64,000 bases of DNA from Parasphingorhabdus marina DSM 22363 (GCF_900128895.1 NZ_FSQW01000002.1:868001-932000), one strand, 5' to 3'. Shown: positions 36,765 through 47,923, counted from the first letter of the stretch. The notes: generated by a model not told the origin, from the letters alone. Made by a program: numbers and translations.

Positions 36765-37487
36765 TTATCCGTTGCTTCCGACGATGGTCGCAGTGCCTTC
36801 GCCGCCGAGAATCTTGGCCAGATTGCCCTGCTCCCGGATCGAAAATACCACGATCGGAATATTGTTGTCCCGGCAAAGCGCCACCGCACTCGCATCCATG
36901 ACCCTGAGATTGTCGCTCAGGACCCTGTCATAGCTCACATTGTCAAAGCGCCTGGCATCCGGATTGGTCTTGGGGTCGCTGTCATAGACGCCATCAACGC
37001 TGGTACCCTTGAGCAGCGCATCACATTTCATTTCCGCGGCCCGCAGGGCTGCGCCGCTGTCCGTGGTAAAATAGGGACTGCCAACACCCGCCGCAAAAAT
37101 CACGACCCGCCCTTTTTCAAGGTGCCGCAATGCCCGTCGCCTTATTACTGGCTCGCAAACCTGATCCATTTCGATGGCCGACTGGACCCGGGTATGCACA
37201 CCAAGCTGTTCCAGCGCATTTTGCATGGCCAGCGCGTTCATGACGGTTGCCAGCATGCCCATATAATCGGCCTGCGCCCGGTCCATGCCACCGGCAGCAC
37301 CAGCAACGCCGCGAAAAATATTGCCGCCGCCAATAACGAGGCACAGTTCAAATCCGGCTTCCTTCGCTGCCTGCACTTCCTTGGCCACTCGTGCGACTGT
37401 GTCGGTATCGATGCCAAACTCGCCGCTTCCCATCAGAGCCTCGCCTGAAAGCTTCAGCAAAATGCGCTTGAACGCAGGTCTGTTCAT
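36765..37487 (-). CDS. pyrH: Uridylate kinase (UMP kinase)
   Basis: A 240-residue amino-acid-kinase-fold enzyme that phosphorylates UMP to UDP. Marks are [13 protein letters not shown] at the N-terminus, [10 protein letters not shown] near residue 52, [17 protein letters not shown] near 135 and [11 protein letters not shown]-type sequence ([14 protein letters not shown]) near 160. The start ATG is at 37485-37487. The 140-bp gap to tsf contains a perfect 16-bp palindrome 17 bp upstream of the start. Confidence 0.98.
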   Translation of the reverse strand: MNRPAFKRILLKLSGEALMGSGEFGIDTDTVARVAKEVQAAKEAGFELCLVIGGGNIFRGVAGAAGGMDRAQADYMGMLATVMNALAMQNALEQLGVHTRVQSAIEMDQVCEPVIRRRALRHLEKGRVVIFAAGVGSPYFTTDSGAALRAAEMKCDALLKGTSVDGVYDSDPKTNPDARRFDNVSYDRVLSDNLRVMDASAVALCRDNNIPIVVFSIREQGNLAKILGGEGTATIVGSNG

Positions 37488-37503
37488 GTAATTTCCATCC
37501 CAA

Positions 37504-37519
37504 TGACATGATCATGTCA
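37504..37519. repeat. Perfect 16-bp palindrome upstream of pyrH
   Basis: TGACATGATCATGTCA is its own reverse complement. It lies 17-32 bases upstream of the pyrH ATG in an otherwise compact operon. It could be an operator, or part of the pyrH leader; nothing in the sequence decides. Confidence 0.6.
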
Positions 37520-37544
37520 GGCCCATTTATGACGCCAGATATGA

Positions 37545-37611
37545 CAATGGCGCAGACCATAGATAGTCCGCGCCATTGCGCCAAGTGTTAATGCACCAAT
37601 CCGCAGATTGG
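37545..37611 (-). other. Two hairpins in the tsf-pyrH gap (possible attenuator or processing site)
   Basis: CAATGGCGC (37545-37553) pairs with GCGCCATTG (37570-37578), and CCAATC (37596-37601) with GATTGG (37606-37611) around a CGCA loop. Neither has a U-tract. They follow the tsf stop on the minus strand and could pause, process or partly terminate the rpsB-tsf transcript. Confidence 0.4.
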
Positions 37612-37627
37612 CTGTAATTTCGCCGGA

Positions 37628-38551
37628 TCAGCTGCCCAAAGTGGCCGCGACTTCCGCTGCGAAATCTTCTTCTTTCTTCTCGATGCCTTCGCCGAGCTGA
37701 AAGCGAACATATTCGGTCAGCTTGATTTCCGCACCTGCATCCTTGCCAGCCTGCTCGACAACCTGTGCGATTGGCGTTTTGTTGTCCATCACGAAAATCT
37801 GGCTCAGAAGCGCGTTTTCCTTGGCAAATTTTGCCATCGCGCCGTCGACCATTTTCTCGACGATATTGTCAGGCTTGCCGGATTCGGCGGCCTTTTCCTT
37901 GGCAATGGCGCGTTCGCGTTCCATCATGTCCTTGTCGAGGCCTTCGGCATTGAGGGCCTGCGGGAAGGCGGCTGCAATGTGCATGGCTATCTGCTTGCCC
38001 AACGGCTCGAGCACGTCGGCACCGGCGGTGCTTTCCAGCGCCACGAGGACGCCGATCTTGCCCATGGTCGGAGTGACGGCATTGTGCACATAAGGTACAA
38101 CCAGACCGCTGCTGACCGCGACGGTTTTCATCCGGCGAATCGTCTGATTTTCACCAATGGTCGCGATATTGTTGGTCAGCGCATCCTGCACTGTTCCGCC
38201 AGCGGGATGATCTGCAGCCGACAGTGTATCGACATCATCGCTTCCCAGGTTCAGCGCCACACCGGTCACGGTGGTGACAAAGTCCTGGAACTGGTCATTC
38301 TTGGCTACAAAGTCGGTTTCGCTGTTCACTTCAACAGCAACACCTTTTGTGCCTTCAACAGCCACGCCGACCAGGCCTTCTGCAGCCGTCCGGCTGGACT
38401 TTTTCTGGGCAGCAGCAAGGCCTTTGGTTCTGAGCAGGTCAACTGCGGCTTCGACGTCGCCATTGGTTTCGTTCAGTGCTTTTTTGCAATCCATCATGCC
38501 GGCGCCGGTGCGCTCACGCAGTTCCTTCACTGCAGCTGCTGTAATAGCCAT
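37628..38551 (-). CDS. tsf: Elongation factor Ts
   Basis: A 307-residue guanine-nucleotide exchange factor for EF-Tu. The N-terminal UBA-like domain has [19 protein letters not shown], followed by the EF-Ts signature [13 protein letters not shown] near residue 75. It is 113 bp downstream of rpsB, the universal pair. Confidence 0.98.
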   Translation of the reverse strand: MAITAAAVKELRERTGAGMMDCKKALNETNGDVEAAVDLLRTKGLAAAQKKSSRTAAEGLVGVAVEGTKGVAVEVNSETDFVAKNDQFQDFVTTVTGVALNLGSDDVDTLSAADHPAGGTVQDALTNNIATIGENQTIRRMKTVAVSSGLVVPYVHNAVTPTMGKIGVLVALESTAGADVLEPLGKQIAMHIAAAFPQALNAEGLDKDMMERERAIAKEKAAESGKPDNIVEKMVDGAMAKFAKENALLSQIFVMDNKTPIAQVVEQAGKDAGAEIKLTEYVRFQLGEGIEKKEEDFAAEVAATLGS

Positions 38552-38664
38552 TTTTCGTTCCTCAAATGTCTTGGGTGGGGAATGTACAATTGGGGCGACG
38601 CTGCGGCCGCCCCATTACTAATTTTTATGCCGCCAATATATGGCCGCAGAAAGACGCTTCAAGC

Positions 38665-39801
38665 TCAGGCCTTTTCGTCAGCCGCCTTGGCATCTTCCTT
38701 TTTGGCCGCGGCCTTTTTCGCCGGAGCTTTCTTGGCAGGTGCCTTCTTGGCAGCCGGCTTTTTCGCCGGAGCTTTTTTGGCAGCCGCTTTCTTGGCAGGA
38801 GCCTTTTTCGCAGCAGCCTTTTTGGCGGGCTTTTCTTCCGCCTTGGCTTCGTCTTCTGCAGGCGCTTCTTCCTTGGCAGGCTCCACTTCGACCTTGGCCT
38901 CTTCCTTTGCCGGCGCTTCTTCGGCTGGCGCTTCTTCTGCCTTGGGTGCCTCAGCCGGAGCTTCTTCTGTCGGCTTCTCGGCAGCCTTCTCGGCAATGTC
39001 CGCAACCGCGGCTTCTTCGCCGCTGGCCATGGCACTGGCATTCGCCTCGCTGGAGACAATCTGTTCGACCGGCGGTGCAACAGCAGCGCCAAGATCTTCC
39101 CCGGATGCGACAGCAGCTTCCTGACCACCCTTGGTGGCAGCAGCAGCTACAGATTCGCAGTAGAGACGGATCGCGCGTGCCGCATCGTCATTGCCCGGTA
39201 CCGGGAATGCAATGTTGGTCGGATCGACATTGGAGTCGAGGATCGCGACAACCGGAATGCCAAGCACATTGGCTTCCTTGATCGCGAGTTCTTCCTTGTT
39301 GGCGTCGATCACGAACATCACGTCAGGAATTCCGCCCATGTCCCGGATACCGCCAAGCGACAATTCCAGCTTGTCCCGTTCCCGAGTCATCTGCAGGACT
39401 TCTTTCTTGGTGAAGCCGGCGGTGTCGCCGCTCAGCTGTTCCTCAAGTGTTTTCATCCGGCGAATCGAGTTGGAAATGGTTTTCCAGTTGGTCAGCATGC
39501 CGCCGAGCCAGCGATGGTTGACAAAATGCTGGCCACTGACGCGGGCAGCTTCTGCAATCGGTTCCTGCGCCTGGCGCTTGGTTCCGACAAAAAGGACCTT
39601 GCCACCGGCCGCAACCGAATTGGCAATAAAGTCGAGAGCGCGCGCGAAAAGCGGAACGCTCTGGGACAGGTCGAGAATATGGACACCGTTACGGGCTCCG
39701 AAGATGTATGGTTTCATCTTGGGGTTCCAGCGGTGGGTCTGGTGGCCGAAATGGGATCCGGCTTCAATCAATTGCTGTAGGGTGACGACAGGGGCCGCCA
39801 T
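38665..39801 (-). CDS. rpsB: 30S ribosomal protein S2 with long charged C-terminal extension
   Basis: A 378-residue product. Residues 1 to about 235 are ordinary S2 ([53 protein letters not shown]). From about 250 on there is an Ala/Glu-rich acidic stretch, then about 50 residues of AKKAP-type lysine/alanine repeats resembling histone H1-like tails. The start is ATG 39799-39801 with AAGGAG seven bases upstream. The tail is in frame, has no stop and shows the same repeat to the last codon, so it is genuine coding sequence. Its function is unknown. Confidence 0.96.
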   Translation of the reverse strand: MAAPVVTLQQLIEAGSHFGHQTHRWNPKMKPYIFGARNGVHILDLSQSVPLFARALDFIANSVAAGGKVLFVGTKRQAQEPIAEAARVSGQHFVNHRWLGGMLTNWKTISNSIRRMKTLEEQLSGDTAGFTKKEVLQMTRERDKLELSLGGIRDMGGIPDVMFVIDANKEELAIKEANVLGIPVVAILDSNVDPTNIAFPVPGNDDAARAIRLYCESVAAAATKGGQEAAVASGEDLGAAVAPPVEQIVSSEANASAMASGEEAAVADIAEKAAEKPTEEAPAEAPKAEEAPAEEAPAKEEAKVEVEPAKEEAPAEDEAKAEEKPAKKAAAKKAPAKKAAAKKAPAKKPAAKKAPAKKAPAKKAAAKKEDAKAADEKA

Positions 39802-40015
39802 AGTCTTTCTCCTTCCGGTTATGCCTCTGGAAAGCTGAGAACCTCGGTCGACCTGAAAGGGCGGCGTTGGCACCGGTATGTGTGCTTTCCATGTGGAATG
39901 AGCGTGCCGTTAAAGCGGCGCGCCGCGGAATGCAAGCCCAAAGCGGCAAATAATGTAACCTTTTCCCGATTCTGGCGAATTTTGGATGTGAGTTGACAAT
40001 AACGGTTGACAAAAA

Positions 40016-40052
40016 GAACATAATTAGAACATTATGCGTTCATAGAAAGAAC
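40016..40052 (+). promoter_or_regulatory. LexA-type operator array upstream of small membrane protein gene
   Basis: Four half-sites occur every 11 bp: GAAC 40016-40019, GAAC 40027-40030, GTTC 40038-40041, GAAC 40049-40052, each separated by exactly seven bases. The first pair is the alphaproteobacterial LexA box GAAC-N7-GAAC, the same arrangement as upstream of recA in this window. Two TTGACA hexamers lie just upstream (39993-39998 and 40006-40011), so the array overlaps where the -10 region would be. It ends 15 bp before the ATG at 40068. Confidence 0.75.
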
Positions 40053-40067
40053 ATACAGGAATTCGCC

Positions 40068-40322
40068 ATGCTGACATTTGCCATCACGACTCTCTTTGTC
40101 CTCTCCTTTTTCGGGGCTCTTTCGGTGATCGGATATATGTTTGCCACCTATCGCGGCAAGATCGCATCGGTGATTCGGCAGGAACTGCAGCTGCCCTCCC
40201 CCGAACCACTATCTGGTGAATCAGTTCGGACATTCCGTGTTAGGTCTACCCGCATCACTGGCACAGCTATCAGGCCGCAGCGTCATTCCCGTCGGCCTGC
40301 TCCGCTCGCCGCTGCCGCTTGA
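40068..40322 (+). CDS. Small single-pass membrane protein, candidate SOS-induced
   Basis: An 84-residue protein I do not recognise as a named family. Residues about 2-24 form one hydrophobic helix (LTFAITTLFVLSFFGALSVI), then a short basic segment, a proline-containing middle and an arginine-rich C-terminus. The start is ATG 40068 with AGGA seven bases upstream; the frame is open upstream through the operator and is ignored there. It sits directly behind the LexA-like operator array. Its last 53 bases overlap the 3' end of pssA on the other strand. A role as SOS-induced division inhibitor, by analogy to SulA or Caulobacter SidA, is only an inference. Confidence 0.65.
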   Translation: MLTFAITTLFVLSFFGALSVIGYMFATYRGKIASVIRQELQLPSPEPLSGESVRTFRVRSTRITGTAIRPQRHSRRPAPLAAAA

Positions 40323-41064
40323 CTCTTGCATAGCTTCTGATGCTGAACGGGATCAGGACAATATAGCCGATACTGATTGCGCAGAGCGTGATCCAGGGAT
40401 TGTTGAGCAGGGCCACGCCCAGCAAGGCAAAAAGCGCCAGAGCTTCGAGGCGGATATTCTTGCGCAGACGCAGTGATGACCAGCTGTAGGTCGCCGTGTT
40501 GGAAATCATCAGAAAGGCGATGATCACGATCCAGGGGGCGACCAGAGCATAATGCCGGAACAGTTCCTGCCCGGTCACCATCCACAGATACAGCGGTAGC
40601 ATGACCAACCCTGCACCAACCGGCGCCGGGATCCCGGTCAGAAAACCAGCGGATTTGTGCGGCTGGTCTTCATCGTCAATCTGGGCATTGAACCGCGCAA
40701 GTCGCAGAGCACATCCCACGGCCATGGTCAGTGTCAGCACCCAGCCGAACTGCGGCATATGCTGTGTTGACCAGAAAAACATGACGAGAGCCGGCGCCAC
40801 ACCGAAGGCAATAACATCGGCAAGAGAATCGAGCTCCGCGCCAAAACGGCTTTGCGCATTGAGCAGACGGGCTATTCTACCGTCCAGACCGTCCAGAATA
40901 CCGGCGAGCACGATCGCGCCCGCGGCAAGGACCCAGTTTTCCAGATAGGCAAACCGCACGCCGCTAAGCCCCACGCTCAGCGCCAAGGCGGTCACCGCAT
41001 TCGGAATGAACTGCCTCAGAGAGATACCGCGTTCGGGCCTCCTGCCAGTACCGGGACCGTTCAT
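40270..41064 (-). CDS. pssA: CDP-diacylglycerol-serine O-phosphatidyltransferase
   Basis: A 264-residue inner-membrane CDP-alcohol phosphatidyltransferase. The family motif D-G-x2-A-R-x8-G-x3-D-x3-D is complete (DGLDGRIARL through AELDSLAD, about residues 62-87). It has about seven hydrophobic helices. It makes phosphatidylserine for the psd gene just upstream (37 bp gap), giving phosphatidylethanolamine. Confidence 0.96.
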   Translation of the reverse strand: MNGPGTGRRPERGISLRQFIPNAVTALALSVGLSGVRFAYLENWVLAAGAIVLAGILDGLDGRIARLLNAQSRFGAELDSLADVIAFGVAPALVMFFWSTQHMPQFGWVLTLTMAVGCALRLARFNAQIDDEDQPHKSAGFLTGIPAPVGAGLVMLPLYLWMVTGQELFRHYALVAPWIVIIAFLMISNTATYSWSSLRLRKNIRLEALALFALLGVALLNNPWITLCAISIGYIVLIPFSIRSYARVKRQRRAEQADGNDAAA

Positions 41065-41101
41065 CTCGGGATCCGGCGGGTCAGGATCAAACGACCGGGC
41101 A

Positions 41102-41836
41102 TTACTGACCCACGCCTTCGATCTCTTTCATGGTTCCGACTTCGGCGATAACTGTTTCCCCGGCAATCGTCCGTTGGCCGAGAACCACATTCGGGGTGGT
41201 GCCTTTGGGGAGATAGACATCGACACGGCTGCCGAAACGGATCAGACCGACGCGCTGGCCGGCAGCGACAAAATCGCCTTCCTTGACAAAGGACATGATC
41301 CGGCGGGCAACCAGGCCGGCAATTTGGGTGAAACCAACTTTCAGACCGTCATTGCGCTCCACCATGAAATGCTGACGCTCGTTTTCCTCGCTGGCCTTGT
41401 CGAGATCGGCATTCAGGAATTTGCCCGAGATATAGGCTTGGCGCTTGACCGTACCCTCGATTGGCGTGCGATTAATATGTACGTCAAAAACGCTCATGAA
41501 AATCGAAACCCGGATCAGTTCTTCGTCTCCGAGACCCCCCTCGCCCTGCAATTCGGCGGGAGGCACAACCGGCATGATCAGATTTACCAGGCCGTCTGCC
41601 GGCGCAACAATATATTTGTCGTCGAGCGGCGTGACCCGTTTCGGATCACGAAAAAAGGCGAGCACCCAGATCGTCACACCCGCCATCGGCCAGGCCAGGG
41701 TCTCCCATGCCATGAATGCAAATGCCGCAGTTACCAGACCGGAGATCACCGCAAATTTGCGGCCTTCAGGATGAACCGGCGGGAAAGACCATTTCGCTTC
41801 GCCCAGTCCCTTGTTGGAATATTTCTCTATCGCCAT
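41102..41836 (-). CDS. psd: Phosphatidylserine decarboxylase
   Basis: A 244-residue proenzyme of the short PSD-A type. An N-terminal hydrophobic stretch (about 30-60) precedes the catalytic domain. The self-cleavage site that yields the pyruvoyl group is the Gly-Ser in [13 protein letters not shown] (about residue 205). It decarboxylates phosphatidylserine to phosphatidylethanolamine. It precedes pssA in the same unit and is divergent from icd across 187 bp. Confidence 0.96.
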   Translation of the reverse strand: MAIEKYSNKGLGEAKWSFPPVHPEGRKFAVISGLVTAAFAFMAWETLAWPMAGVTIWVLAFFRDPKRVTPLDDKYIVAPADGLVNLIMPVVPPAELQGEGGLGDEELIRVSIFMSVFDVHINRTPIEGTVKRQAYISGKFLNADLDKASEENERQHFMVERNDGLKVGFTQIAGLVARRIMSFVKEGDFVAAGQRVGLIRFGSRVDVYLPKGTTPNVVLGQRTIAGETVIAEVGTMKEIEGVGQ

Positions 41837-42023
41837 AAGCGTTACTTAGGGAGAGTGACCTGCTCTGACAACACTCCTGATCTTCCAGGTCAAATTTGGA
41901 GCGCCGGTCCGAACTGATAGTTGCTCATCCCGAACAGATGGTTGAACATATCGCGATCTTTGCTAAGAGGTGCCCCAACACTGTTCCTCCCGCCTGTCCC
42001 AATCCAGGAAAGAGCTTTCAAAT

Positions 42024-43244
42024 ATGTCGAAAATCAAGGTCAAAAATCCCGTTGTCGAACTCGATGGCGATGAAATGACGCGCATCATCTGGCAATGGAT
42101 TCGCGAAAAACTGATTGAACCCTATCTCGACATTGACCTGCATTATTATGACCTGTCCGTCGAAAAGCGCGACGAAACAAATGACAAGATCACCGTCGAC
42201 GCGGCCAATGCCATCAAGAAGCACGGCGTCGGTGTCAAATGCGCTACAATCACGCCGGATGAAGCCCGGGTGGAAGAATTTGACCTGAAACGGATGTGGA
42301 AATCGCCAAACGGCACCATCCGCAACATTCTCGGCGGCGTTGTTTTTCGCGAGCCGATTGTCATCGACAATGTCCCGCGCCTGGTCCCTGGCTGGACCGA
42401 TCCCATCGTGATCGGCCGTCACGCCTTTGGTGACCAGTATCGCGCAACCGACATGCTCATCCCGGGTCCGGGCAAACTCCGCATGATTTTCGAAGGTGAC
42501 GACGGCGTTGTGCAGGACGAGGAAGTTTTCCGTTTCCCGTCATCGGGTGTCGCGATGTCGATGTACAATCTGGATGATTCCATCCGCGACTTTGCCCGTG
42601 CGAGCATGAACTATGGCCTGCAACGCGCTTGGCCGGTCTATCTCTCGACCAAGAACACCATCATGAAAAAATATGATGGTCGGTTCAAAGATCTGTTTGA
42701 AGAAGTCTTCGAAAAAGAATTCAAGGCGGATTTCGACAAGGCGGGAATCAGCTACGAACATCGCCTGATCGACGACATGGTCGCCGCGGCAATGAAATGG
42801 TCCGGCAAATTTGTCTGGGCTTGCAAAAACTATGACGGCGATGTCCAGTCGGACACCGTGGCGCAAGGCTTCGGTTCGCTCGGCCTGATGACTTCGGTTC
42901 TGATGACGCCCGATGGCAAGACAGTGGAAGCGGAAGCCGCGCATGGCACTGTGACCCGCCACTATCGTCAGCATCAGCAAGGCAAGGCGACATCAACCAA
43001 CCCGATTGCCTCGATCTTTGCCTGGACACGCGGTCTGATTTATCGCGGCAAATTTGACGAAACGCCGGAAGTCACGCGCTTCGCCGAAACGCTGGAAAGG
43101 GTCTGTATCCAGACAGTCGAAAGCGGTGACATGACCAAGGATCTCGCAATTTTAATCGGTCCCGACCAGTCGTGGATGACAACCGAACAGTTTTTCGAAG
43201 CCATCCGGGTCAATCTCGAAAAAGAAATGGACAACTGGAAATAA
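42024..43244 (+). CDS. icd: NADP-dependent isocitrate dehydrogenase
   Basis: A 406-residue TCA-cycle enzyme of the eukaryote-like homodimeric subfamily (it begins [21 protein letters not shown], read as residues 3-23). [12 protein letters not shown] (about 95-106) is the substrate-binding loop, and [17 protein letters not shown] (about 305) is the NADP site. The start is ATG 42024 with AGGAAAGAG upstream. A possible promoter TTGAAC-16-TAAGAG lies at 41942-41969. Confidence 0.97.
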   Translation: MSKIKVKNPVVELDGDEMTRIIWQWIREKLIEPYLDIDLHYYDLSVEKRDETNDKITVDAANAIKKHGVGVKCATITPDEARVEEFDLKRMWKSPNGTIRNILGGVVFREPIVIDNVPRLVPGWTDPIVIGRHAFGDQYRATDMLIPGPGKLRMIFEGDDGVVQDEEVFRFPSSGVAMSMYNLDDSIRDFARASMNYGLQRAWPVYLSTKNTIMKKYDGRFKDLFEEVFEKEFKADFDKAGISYEHRLIDDMVAAAMKWSGKFVWACKNYDGDVQSDTVAQGFGSLGLMTSVLMTPDGKTVEAEAAHGTVTRHYRQHQQGKATSTNPIASIFAWTRGLIYRGKFDETPEVTRFAETLERVCIQTVESGDMTKDLAILIGPDQSWMTTEQFFEAIRVNLEKEMDNWK

Positions 43245-43312
43245 ATCCAGCTTTCTCCGGAAAGTCATCATCAGTGCTGACAATCGCTCGCTTTCCCGTA
43301 TAGGAGAGGAGC

Positions 43313-45145
43313 ATGGCAACACCTTTTGAAAGTCCGGCCTTCATTGATGCCATTGTGATACTGGGCGCGGCGGGGATCGTCATTCCGGCCTTCGCCCGTT
43401 TCCGGATCACCCCGATAATCGGTTTTATTCTGGTCGGCATCCTGCTCGGCCCGTCGGGTCTGGGTTCGCTCCAGAGCCAGTATGACTGGCTCCGATTTGT
43501 GACCATCAATGACCGGGAGGCGATAGAACCCTTCGCCGAATTCGGGATCATATTGCTGCTGTTCTCGATCGGACTGGAACTGTCATTCAAGCGACTCTGG
43601 TCGCTCCGGCGGCTGGTTTTTGGCGTCGGTGCGGCCGAGCTGACCATTTCCGGTGCCCTGATCGGCGGGGCGCTATATCTCTATGGTTATCCGCAACAAA
43701 GCTGGGAGGGCGCGGTTGGGCTGGGCCTTGCGCTGGCGCTGTCTTCCACCGCTCTGGTCCTGCCGATGTCTGGGACCAAGAGTCCGGTTGGCAAGGCAGC
43801 GCTCGCCATGCTCCTGTTCGAGGATGTTGCGATTGTCCCGATCATTTTCCTGCTGGGTGCGATCTCCCCGGCGATGGCAGCCAATTCCGGCTGGGATGAA
43901 CTTGGCCGCACTCTGCTGATCAGCGGCATTGTCATTGGCGGAATGCTCGTTCTCGGCCGTATTCTCTTGCCGAAAATATTCGCTCAGGCTGCACGGACAA
44001 AAAGCCCCGACCTGTTTCTGGCGGTCAGCCTGCTGGTCATCATTCTCGCCAGCCTCGCAACAGCTGCAACCGGCCTGTCCCCGATTGTTGGCGCACTGCT
44101 CGCCGGACTGCTGATCGCCGAAACCGAATATCACGGCGAGGTCGAAGTCATTACGCAGCCCTTCAAGGGCCTCGCTCTGGGTGTCTTCCTGATCACGGTG
44201 GGCATGCAGATAGATATCCGGGTCATTCTGGAAAACTGGGCTACGCTGATCACGGCAGTGGTAGGTGTCGTCATCGTCAAGGCTATCGTGACCGGCGGCC
44301 TGCTCCGGTTTGCAGGCGCCCGGGTTGGCACGGCAACCGAAGCCGGTGTGTTGATGGCGAGCCCCTCGGAAACCACCCTGATCGTGTTAGCGGCCGCAGC
44401 ACAGGCCCAGCTCATTCAGCCACAGACCGCTGCTTTCTGGCAGATTGTGACCGCCATCGGTCTGACCATCACCCCGCTGCTCGCGCGATTTGGGCACGAC
44501 ATGGCGAGGCGGATCGAAATGCGCGGTGACAATGTCAGTCTCGATGAAGAACATCCGCCAGAAGCCCAGCAAACGATCATCATCGGCTTTGGACGGGTCG
44601 GGAAGCTGATCGCCGACATGCTGAAAACGCATGATCAGGAGTTTCTGCTGGTAGAATCGAATATTGATGTCGTCGCCGAAGCACGTCGGAACGGCTATCC
44701 GATCATCTTCGGCAATGTGTCGCGCAACGAAATGCTCGACAAATTGCGACTGGGTCACGCCAAGGCGCTGGTCCTGACGATGGATGAGCCGGTGCTGTCG
44801 GTCCAGATTGTCAAACGCGTCCGCGCCTGGGTGCCCGATTTGCCGATCATCGCCCGCGCACGCGATACCGAGCATGCGGCGGAGCTATATCAGGCCGGTG
44901 CCACAGATGCGGTACCCGAGGCACTCGAAGGCTCGTTGCAGCTTTCGGAAGCTGTGCTGGTGGAAAACGGCGTGGCCATGGGGCCGGTCATCGCCTCCAT
45001 CCACGAAAAACGGGATCAACTGAGGCAGCAGATCAAGTCGGAAGGAGACCTCGACAAGGCACCGATACTGAAATCGATGGAAACGACCAACGCCCTGAAG
45101 ACATCTTCGGGCGAAGGCGATCTCAAGCCGCAATCTTCGACCTGA
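43313..45145 (+). CDS. Monovalent cation:proton antiporter-2 (CPA2) with TrkA-N domain
   Basis: A 610-residue protein. Residues about 8-390 contain 12-13 hydrophobic helices of the Na/H exchanger fold ([46 protein letters not shown]). A cytosolic RCK/TrkA-N domain (about 420-540) has the nucleotide motif [13 protein letters not shown]. It resembles KefB/KefC-type potassium efflux systems. The ligand and ion cannot be determined. The 3' end overlaps alaS (opposite strand) by 23 bp. Confidence 0.93.
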   Translation: MATPFESPAFIDAIVILGAAGIVIPAFARFRITPIIGFILVGILLGPSGLGSLQSQYDWLRFVTINDREAIEPFAEFGIILLLFSIGLELSFKRLWSLRRLVFGVGAAELTISGALIGGALYLYGYPQQSWEGAVGLGLALALSSTALVLPMSGTKSPVGKAALAMLLFEDVAIVPIIFLLGAISPAMAANSGWDELGRTLLISGIVIGGMLVLGRILLPKIFAQAARTKSPDLFLAVSLLVIILASLATAATGLSPIVGALLAGLLIAETEYHGEVEVITQPFKGLALGVFLITVGMQIDIRVILENWATLITAVVGVVIVKAIVTGGLLRFAGARVGTATEAGVLMASPSETTLIVLAAAAQAQLIQPQTAAFWQIVTAIGLTITPLLARFGHDMARRIEMRGDNVSLDEEHPPEAQQTIIIGFGRVGKLIADMLKTHDQEFLLVESNIDVVAEARRNGYPIIFGNVSRNEMLDKLRLGHAKALVLTMDEPVLSVQIVKRVRAWVPDLPIIARARDTEHAAELYQAGATDAVPEALEGSLQLSEAVLVENGVAMGPVIASIHEKRDQLRQQIKSEGDLDKAPILKSMETTNALKTSSGEGDLKPQSST

Positions 45146-47771
45146 TCTCCGCAATCGCCTGATCGGCCTTGCTGCCATCCGGTCCACCGCCCTGCGCCAT
45201 GTCCGGGCGTCCTCCGCCGCCTTTGCCGTCAACCGCCGCCACACCGGCCTGCACCAAATCGACGGCATTGAAATTGTCGGTCAGGTCATCGGTCACGCCG
45301 ACAGCCACCGCGGCGCGGCCATCATTGACCGCCACCAGAACCGCAATGCCGCTGTTCAGCTTTTTCTTGGCCTCATCGATCAGGCCGCGCAATTCCTTGG
45401 GGTTCAGGCCGTTAATCACCTGACCACTGAACGCCACGTCGCCCACGGTTTCGATTTCCGCCTCGGCATTGCCACCGCCGTCTCCGGCCAGTGCCAGAGC
45501 CTTTTTCGCTTCGGTCAGTTCACGGTCCAGTTTCTTGCGTTCTTCCACTAGGGTGGCAACGCGCTCTTCGGCTTCCTCCGGTGAAGACTTCAAGACCGAT
45601 GCAATCGATTTCAATTTGCTGTCACGTTCCCCGAGCCAGAGCCGAGCGGCTTCACCCGTCAGCGCCTCGATCCGGCGTACACCGCTCGATACGGCCGATT
45701 CCGCGATGATCACCATCAGCCCGATATCGCCCAGTGCCTGGACATGGGTCCCGCCGCACAGTTCAACCGAATAATCCGTTCCTGCTTCCATTCCCATCGA
45801 CAGGACCCGAACTTCGTCGCCATATTTCTCGCCAAACAGGGCCAAAGCACCGGCTGCAACGGCGTCATCGGGACTCATCAATCGGGTGACTACCGTGCTG
45901 TTACCGCGGATCTGCGCATTGACATCGGCTTCCACCGCCCGGATTTCATCGTCGGTCAGTGCGGAAAGATGGGAGAAGTCAAAACGCAGGCGATCAGGCG
46001 CAACCAGACTGCCTTTCTGCGTCACATGATCACCGAGATGGTCACGCAACGCCTTGTGCAGCAAATGGGTGGCGCTGTGATTGGCCCGTAATTGTGTCCG
46101 GCGCGCGCCGTCTACGTCCAGATGAATGGTGTCACCGACCGAAATCGTGCCTTTTTCAATCTTCGCATGGTGTGCATGCAGCCGTCCCAGCGGCTTGGAC
46201 GTGTCCGAAACGGTTGCGTGCAGATCGCCTGCGCCGGATATGATTCCGGCATCTCCCATCTGACCACCACTTTCGCCATAAAACGGCGTCTGGTTGGTCA
46301 GGATGATAATGTCATCACCCGGTCCGGCTTCCGCGATCGCATTGCCATCCTGAACGAGAGCCACAACAACGCCCTCACCCTCTTCGGCGGTATATCCGGT
46401 GAATTCGGTGCTGCCATGCTTTTCGGCGATGTCAAACCAGACCGTCTCCGACGCCTGATCTCCTGAACCTTTCCAGGCTGCCCGCGCCGCCGCTTTCTGC
46501 TGTTCCATCGCGGCGTCAAAGCCGGCCCGGTCCACGCCCAGCGCGCGCGCGCGCAAGGCATCTTCCGTGAGGTCATAAGGGAAACCATAGGTGTCATAGA
46601 GCTTGAACGCGGTTTCGCCCGACAATGTATCGCCTTCGCTCATATCGGCAATTTCGGCATCCAGCAGCTTCAATCCGTTAGCGAGAGTTCGCCGGAAGCT
46701 GGTTTCCTCGCGCAGCAAAGTCTCCTCGATCAACGGTTTGGCGCGGATCAGTTCGGGAAAGGCATTACCCATTTCCCCGGTCAGTGATCCGACCATGCGA
46801 TGCATCAACGGATCTTTCGCACCGAGCAGATGGGCATGGCGCATCGCCCGGCGCATGATCCGGCGCAGGACATATCCGCGTCCTTCATTGGCCGGCAGCA
46901 CACCGTCTGCCACCAGGAAAGAGGCGGCGCGCAGATGATCTGCGATCACCCTGTGACTGGCCTGGTTGTCACCGGTCGTGGCGGTTCCGGTCAGAGAACC
47001 CGATTCCGCGATCAGCGTCTTGAAGAGGTCGATTTCATAATTGTCATGCGTACCCTGCATCACCGCTGCAATGCGTTCGAGACCCATTCCGGTGTCGATC
47101 GAGGGGCTGGGCAGATCCCGACGATCGCCGCCTGCCTGCTGGTCATATTGCATGAACACCAGGTTCCAGATCTCGACAAAGCGATCCCCGTCTTCATCGG
47201 GGCTACCAGGAGGGCCTCCGGCGATATGATCGCCGTGATCATAGAATATTTCACTGCACGGGCCGCAGGGACCGGTATCACCCATCGACCAGAAATTGTC
47301 GTTGGTCGCAATCCGGATGATCCGGTCTTCCGGCAGCCCCGAAATCTTGCGCCACAGATCGAACGCCTCGTCGTCCGTATGATAGACCGTCGCTGTCAGC
47401 CGCCCGGGATCAATACCCCATTCCCCGGTGATCAGCTTCCAGGCGTGATAGATCGCCTGCTCCTTGAAATAGTCACCGAAGGAAAAATTTCCCAGCATCT
47501 CGAAAAATGTATGATGGCGAGCAGTATAGCCGACATTGTCGAGATCATTATGCTTGCCACCGGCACGCACACATTTCTGGCTGGACGTGGCCGTCGCATA
47601 GGCACTGGTTTCAGCGCCAGTGAAAACATTCTTGAAAGGTACCATCCCGGCGTTGACGAACATCAGCGTTGGATCATTGTGCGGAATCAGGGGAGATGAC
47701 GGAACAACCTCATGTCCGTTATCTCCAAAATATTCCAGAAAAGAGCGTCTTATATCGTTGGTCGTCTGCAT
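45123..47771 (-). CDS. alaS: Alanine-tRNA ligase
   Basis: An 882-residue class II synthetase. In order it has the catalytic domain (motif near [38 protein letters not shown] split at about 80-100), an editing domain with the zinc motif [11 protein letters not shown] (about 565) and CGGTH (about 675), and a C-terminal domain with the [13 protein letters not shown] motif (about 855). Full length. It is convergent with the antiporter gene and overlaps its end. Confidence 0.98.
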   Translation of the reverse strand: MQTTNDIRRSFLEYFGDNGHEVVPSSPLIPHNDPTLMFVNAGMVPFKNVFTGAETSAYATATSSQKCVRAGGKHNDLDNVGYTARHHTFFEMLGNFSFGDYFKEQAIYHAWKLITGEWGIDPGRLTATVYHTDDEAFDLWRKISGLPEDRIIRIATNDNFWSMGDTGPCGPCSEIFYDHGDHIAGGPPGSPDEDGDRFVEIWNLVFMQYDQQAGGDRRDLPSPSIDTGMGLERIAAVMQGTHDNYEIDLFKTLIAESGSLTGTATTGDNQASHRVIADHLRAASFLVADGVLPANEGRGYVLRRIMRRAMRHAHLLGAKDPLMHRMVGSLTGEMGNAFPELIRAKPLIEETLLREETSFRRTLANGLKLLDAEIADMSEGDTLSGETAFKLYDTYGFPYDLTEDALRARALGVDRAGFDAAMEQQKAAARAAWKGSGDQASETVWFDIAEKHGSTEFTGYTAEEGEGVVVALVQDGNAIAEAGPGDDIIILTNQTPFYGESGGQMGDAGIISGAGDLHATVSDTSKPLGRLHAHHAKIEKGTISVGDTIHLDVDGARRTQLRANHSATHLLHKALRDHLGDHVTQKGSLVAPDRLRFDFSHLSALTDDEIRAVEADVNAQIRGNSTVVTRLMSPDDAVAAGALALFGEKYGDEVRVLSMGMEAGTDYSVELCGGTHVQALGDIGLMVIIAESAVSSGVRRIEALTGEAARLWLGERDSKLKSIASVLKSSPEEAEERVATLVEERKKLDRELTEAKKALALAGDGGGNAEAEIETVGDVAFSGQVINGLNPKELRGLIDEAKKKLNSGIAVLVAVNDGRAAVAVGVTDDLTDNFNAVDLVQAGVAAVDGKGGGGRPDMAQGGGPDGSKADQAIAEIRSKIAA

Positions 47772-47880
47772 GCTGCCGACTTAGGACAGCCGTTGGTCGT
47801 TTACAATCCCGCTTGATGCCTCGATGGGCTTTTCCGAACCATCTGGCTGAACTTTACAATCCGCATGACACCAGAGCATG

Positions 47881-47923
47881 TTAAAAGGGCCGTCCTCAGT
47901 GTCGGGGGACAGAAGGACGGCCC
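47881..47923 (-). terminator. Probable rho-independent terminator of recA
   Basis: GGGCCGTCCT (47887-47896) and AGGACGGCCC (47914-47923) form a perfect 10-bp stem with a 17-base loop, followed on the minus strand by TTTTAA. It lies about 130 bp after the recA stop and upstream of alaS. Confidence 0.75.

Noticed and set aside
38625-39128. 167-codon Lys/Arg/Pro-rich minus-strand frame in the rpsB tail
   Set aside because: A shifted reading of the AKKAP repeat region; the S2 frame continues without break and explains the sequence.
41932-41947. GAAC...GAAC pair upstream of icd, possible LexA box
   Set aside because: The spacing is eight bases, not seven, and icd has no DNA-damage link.
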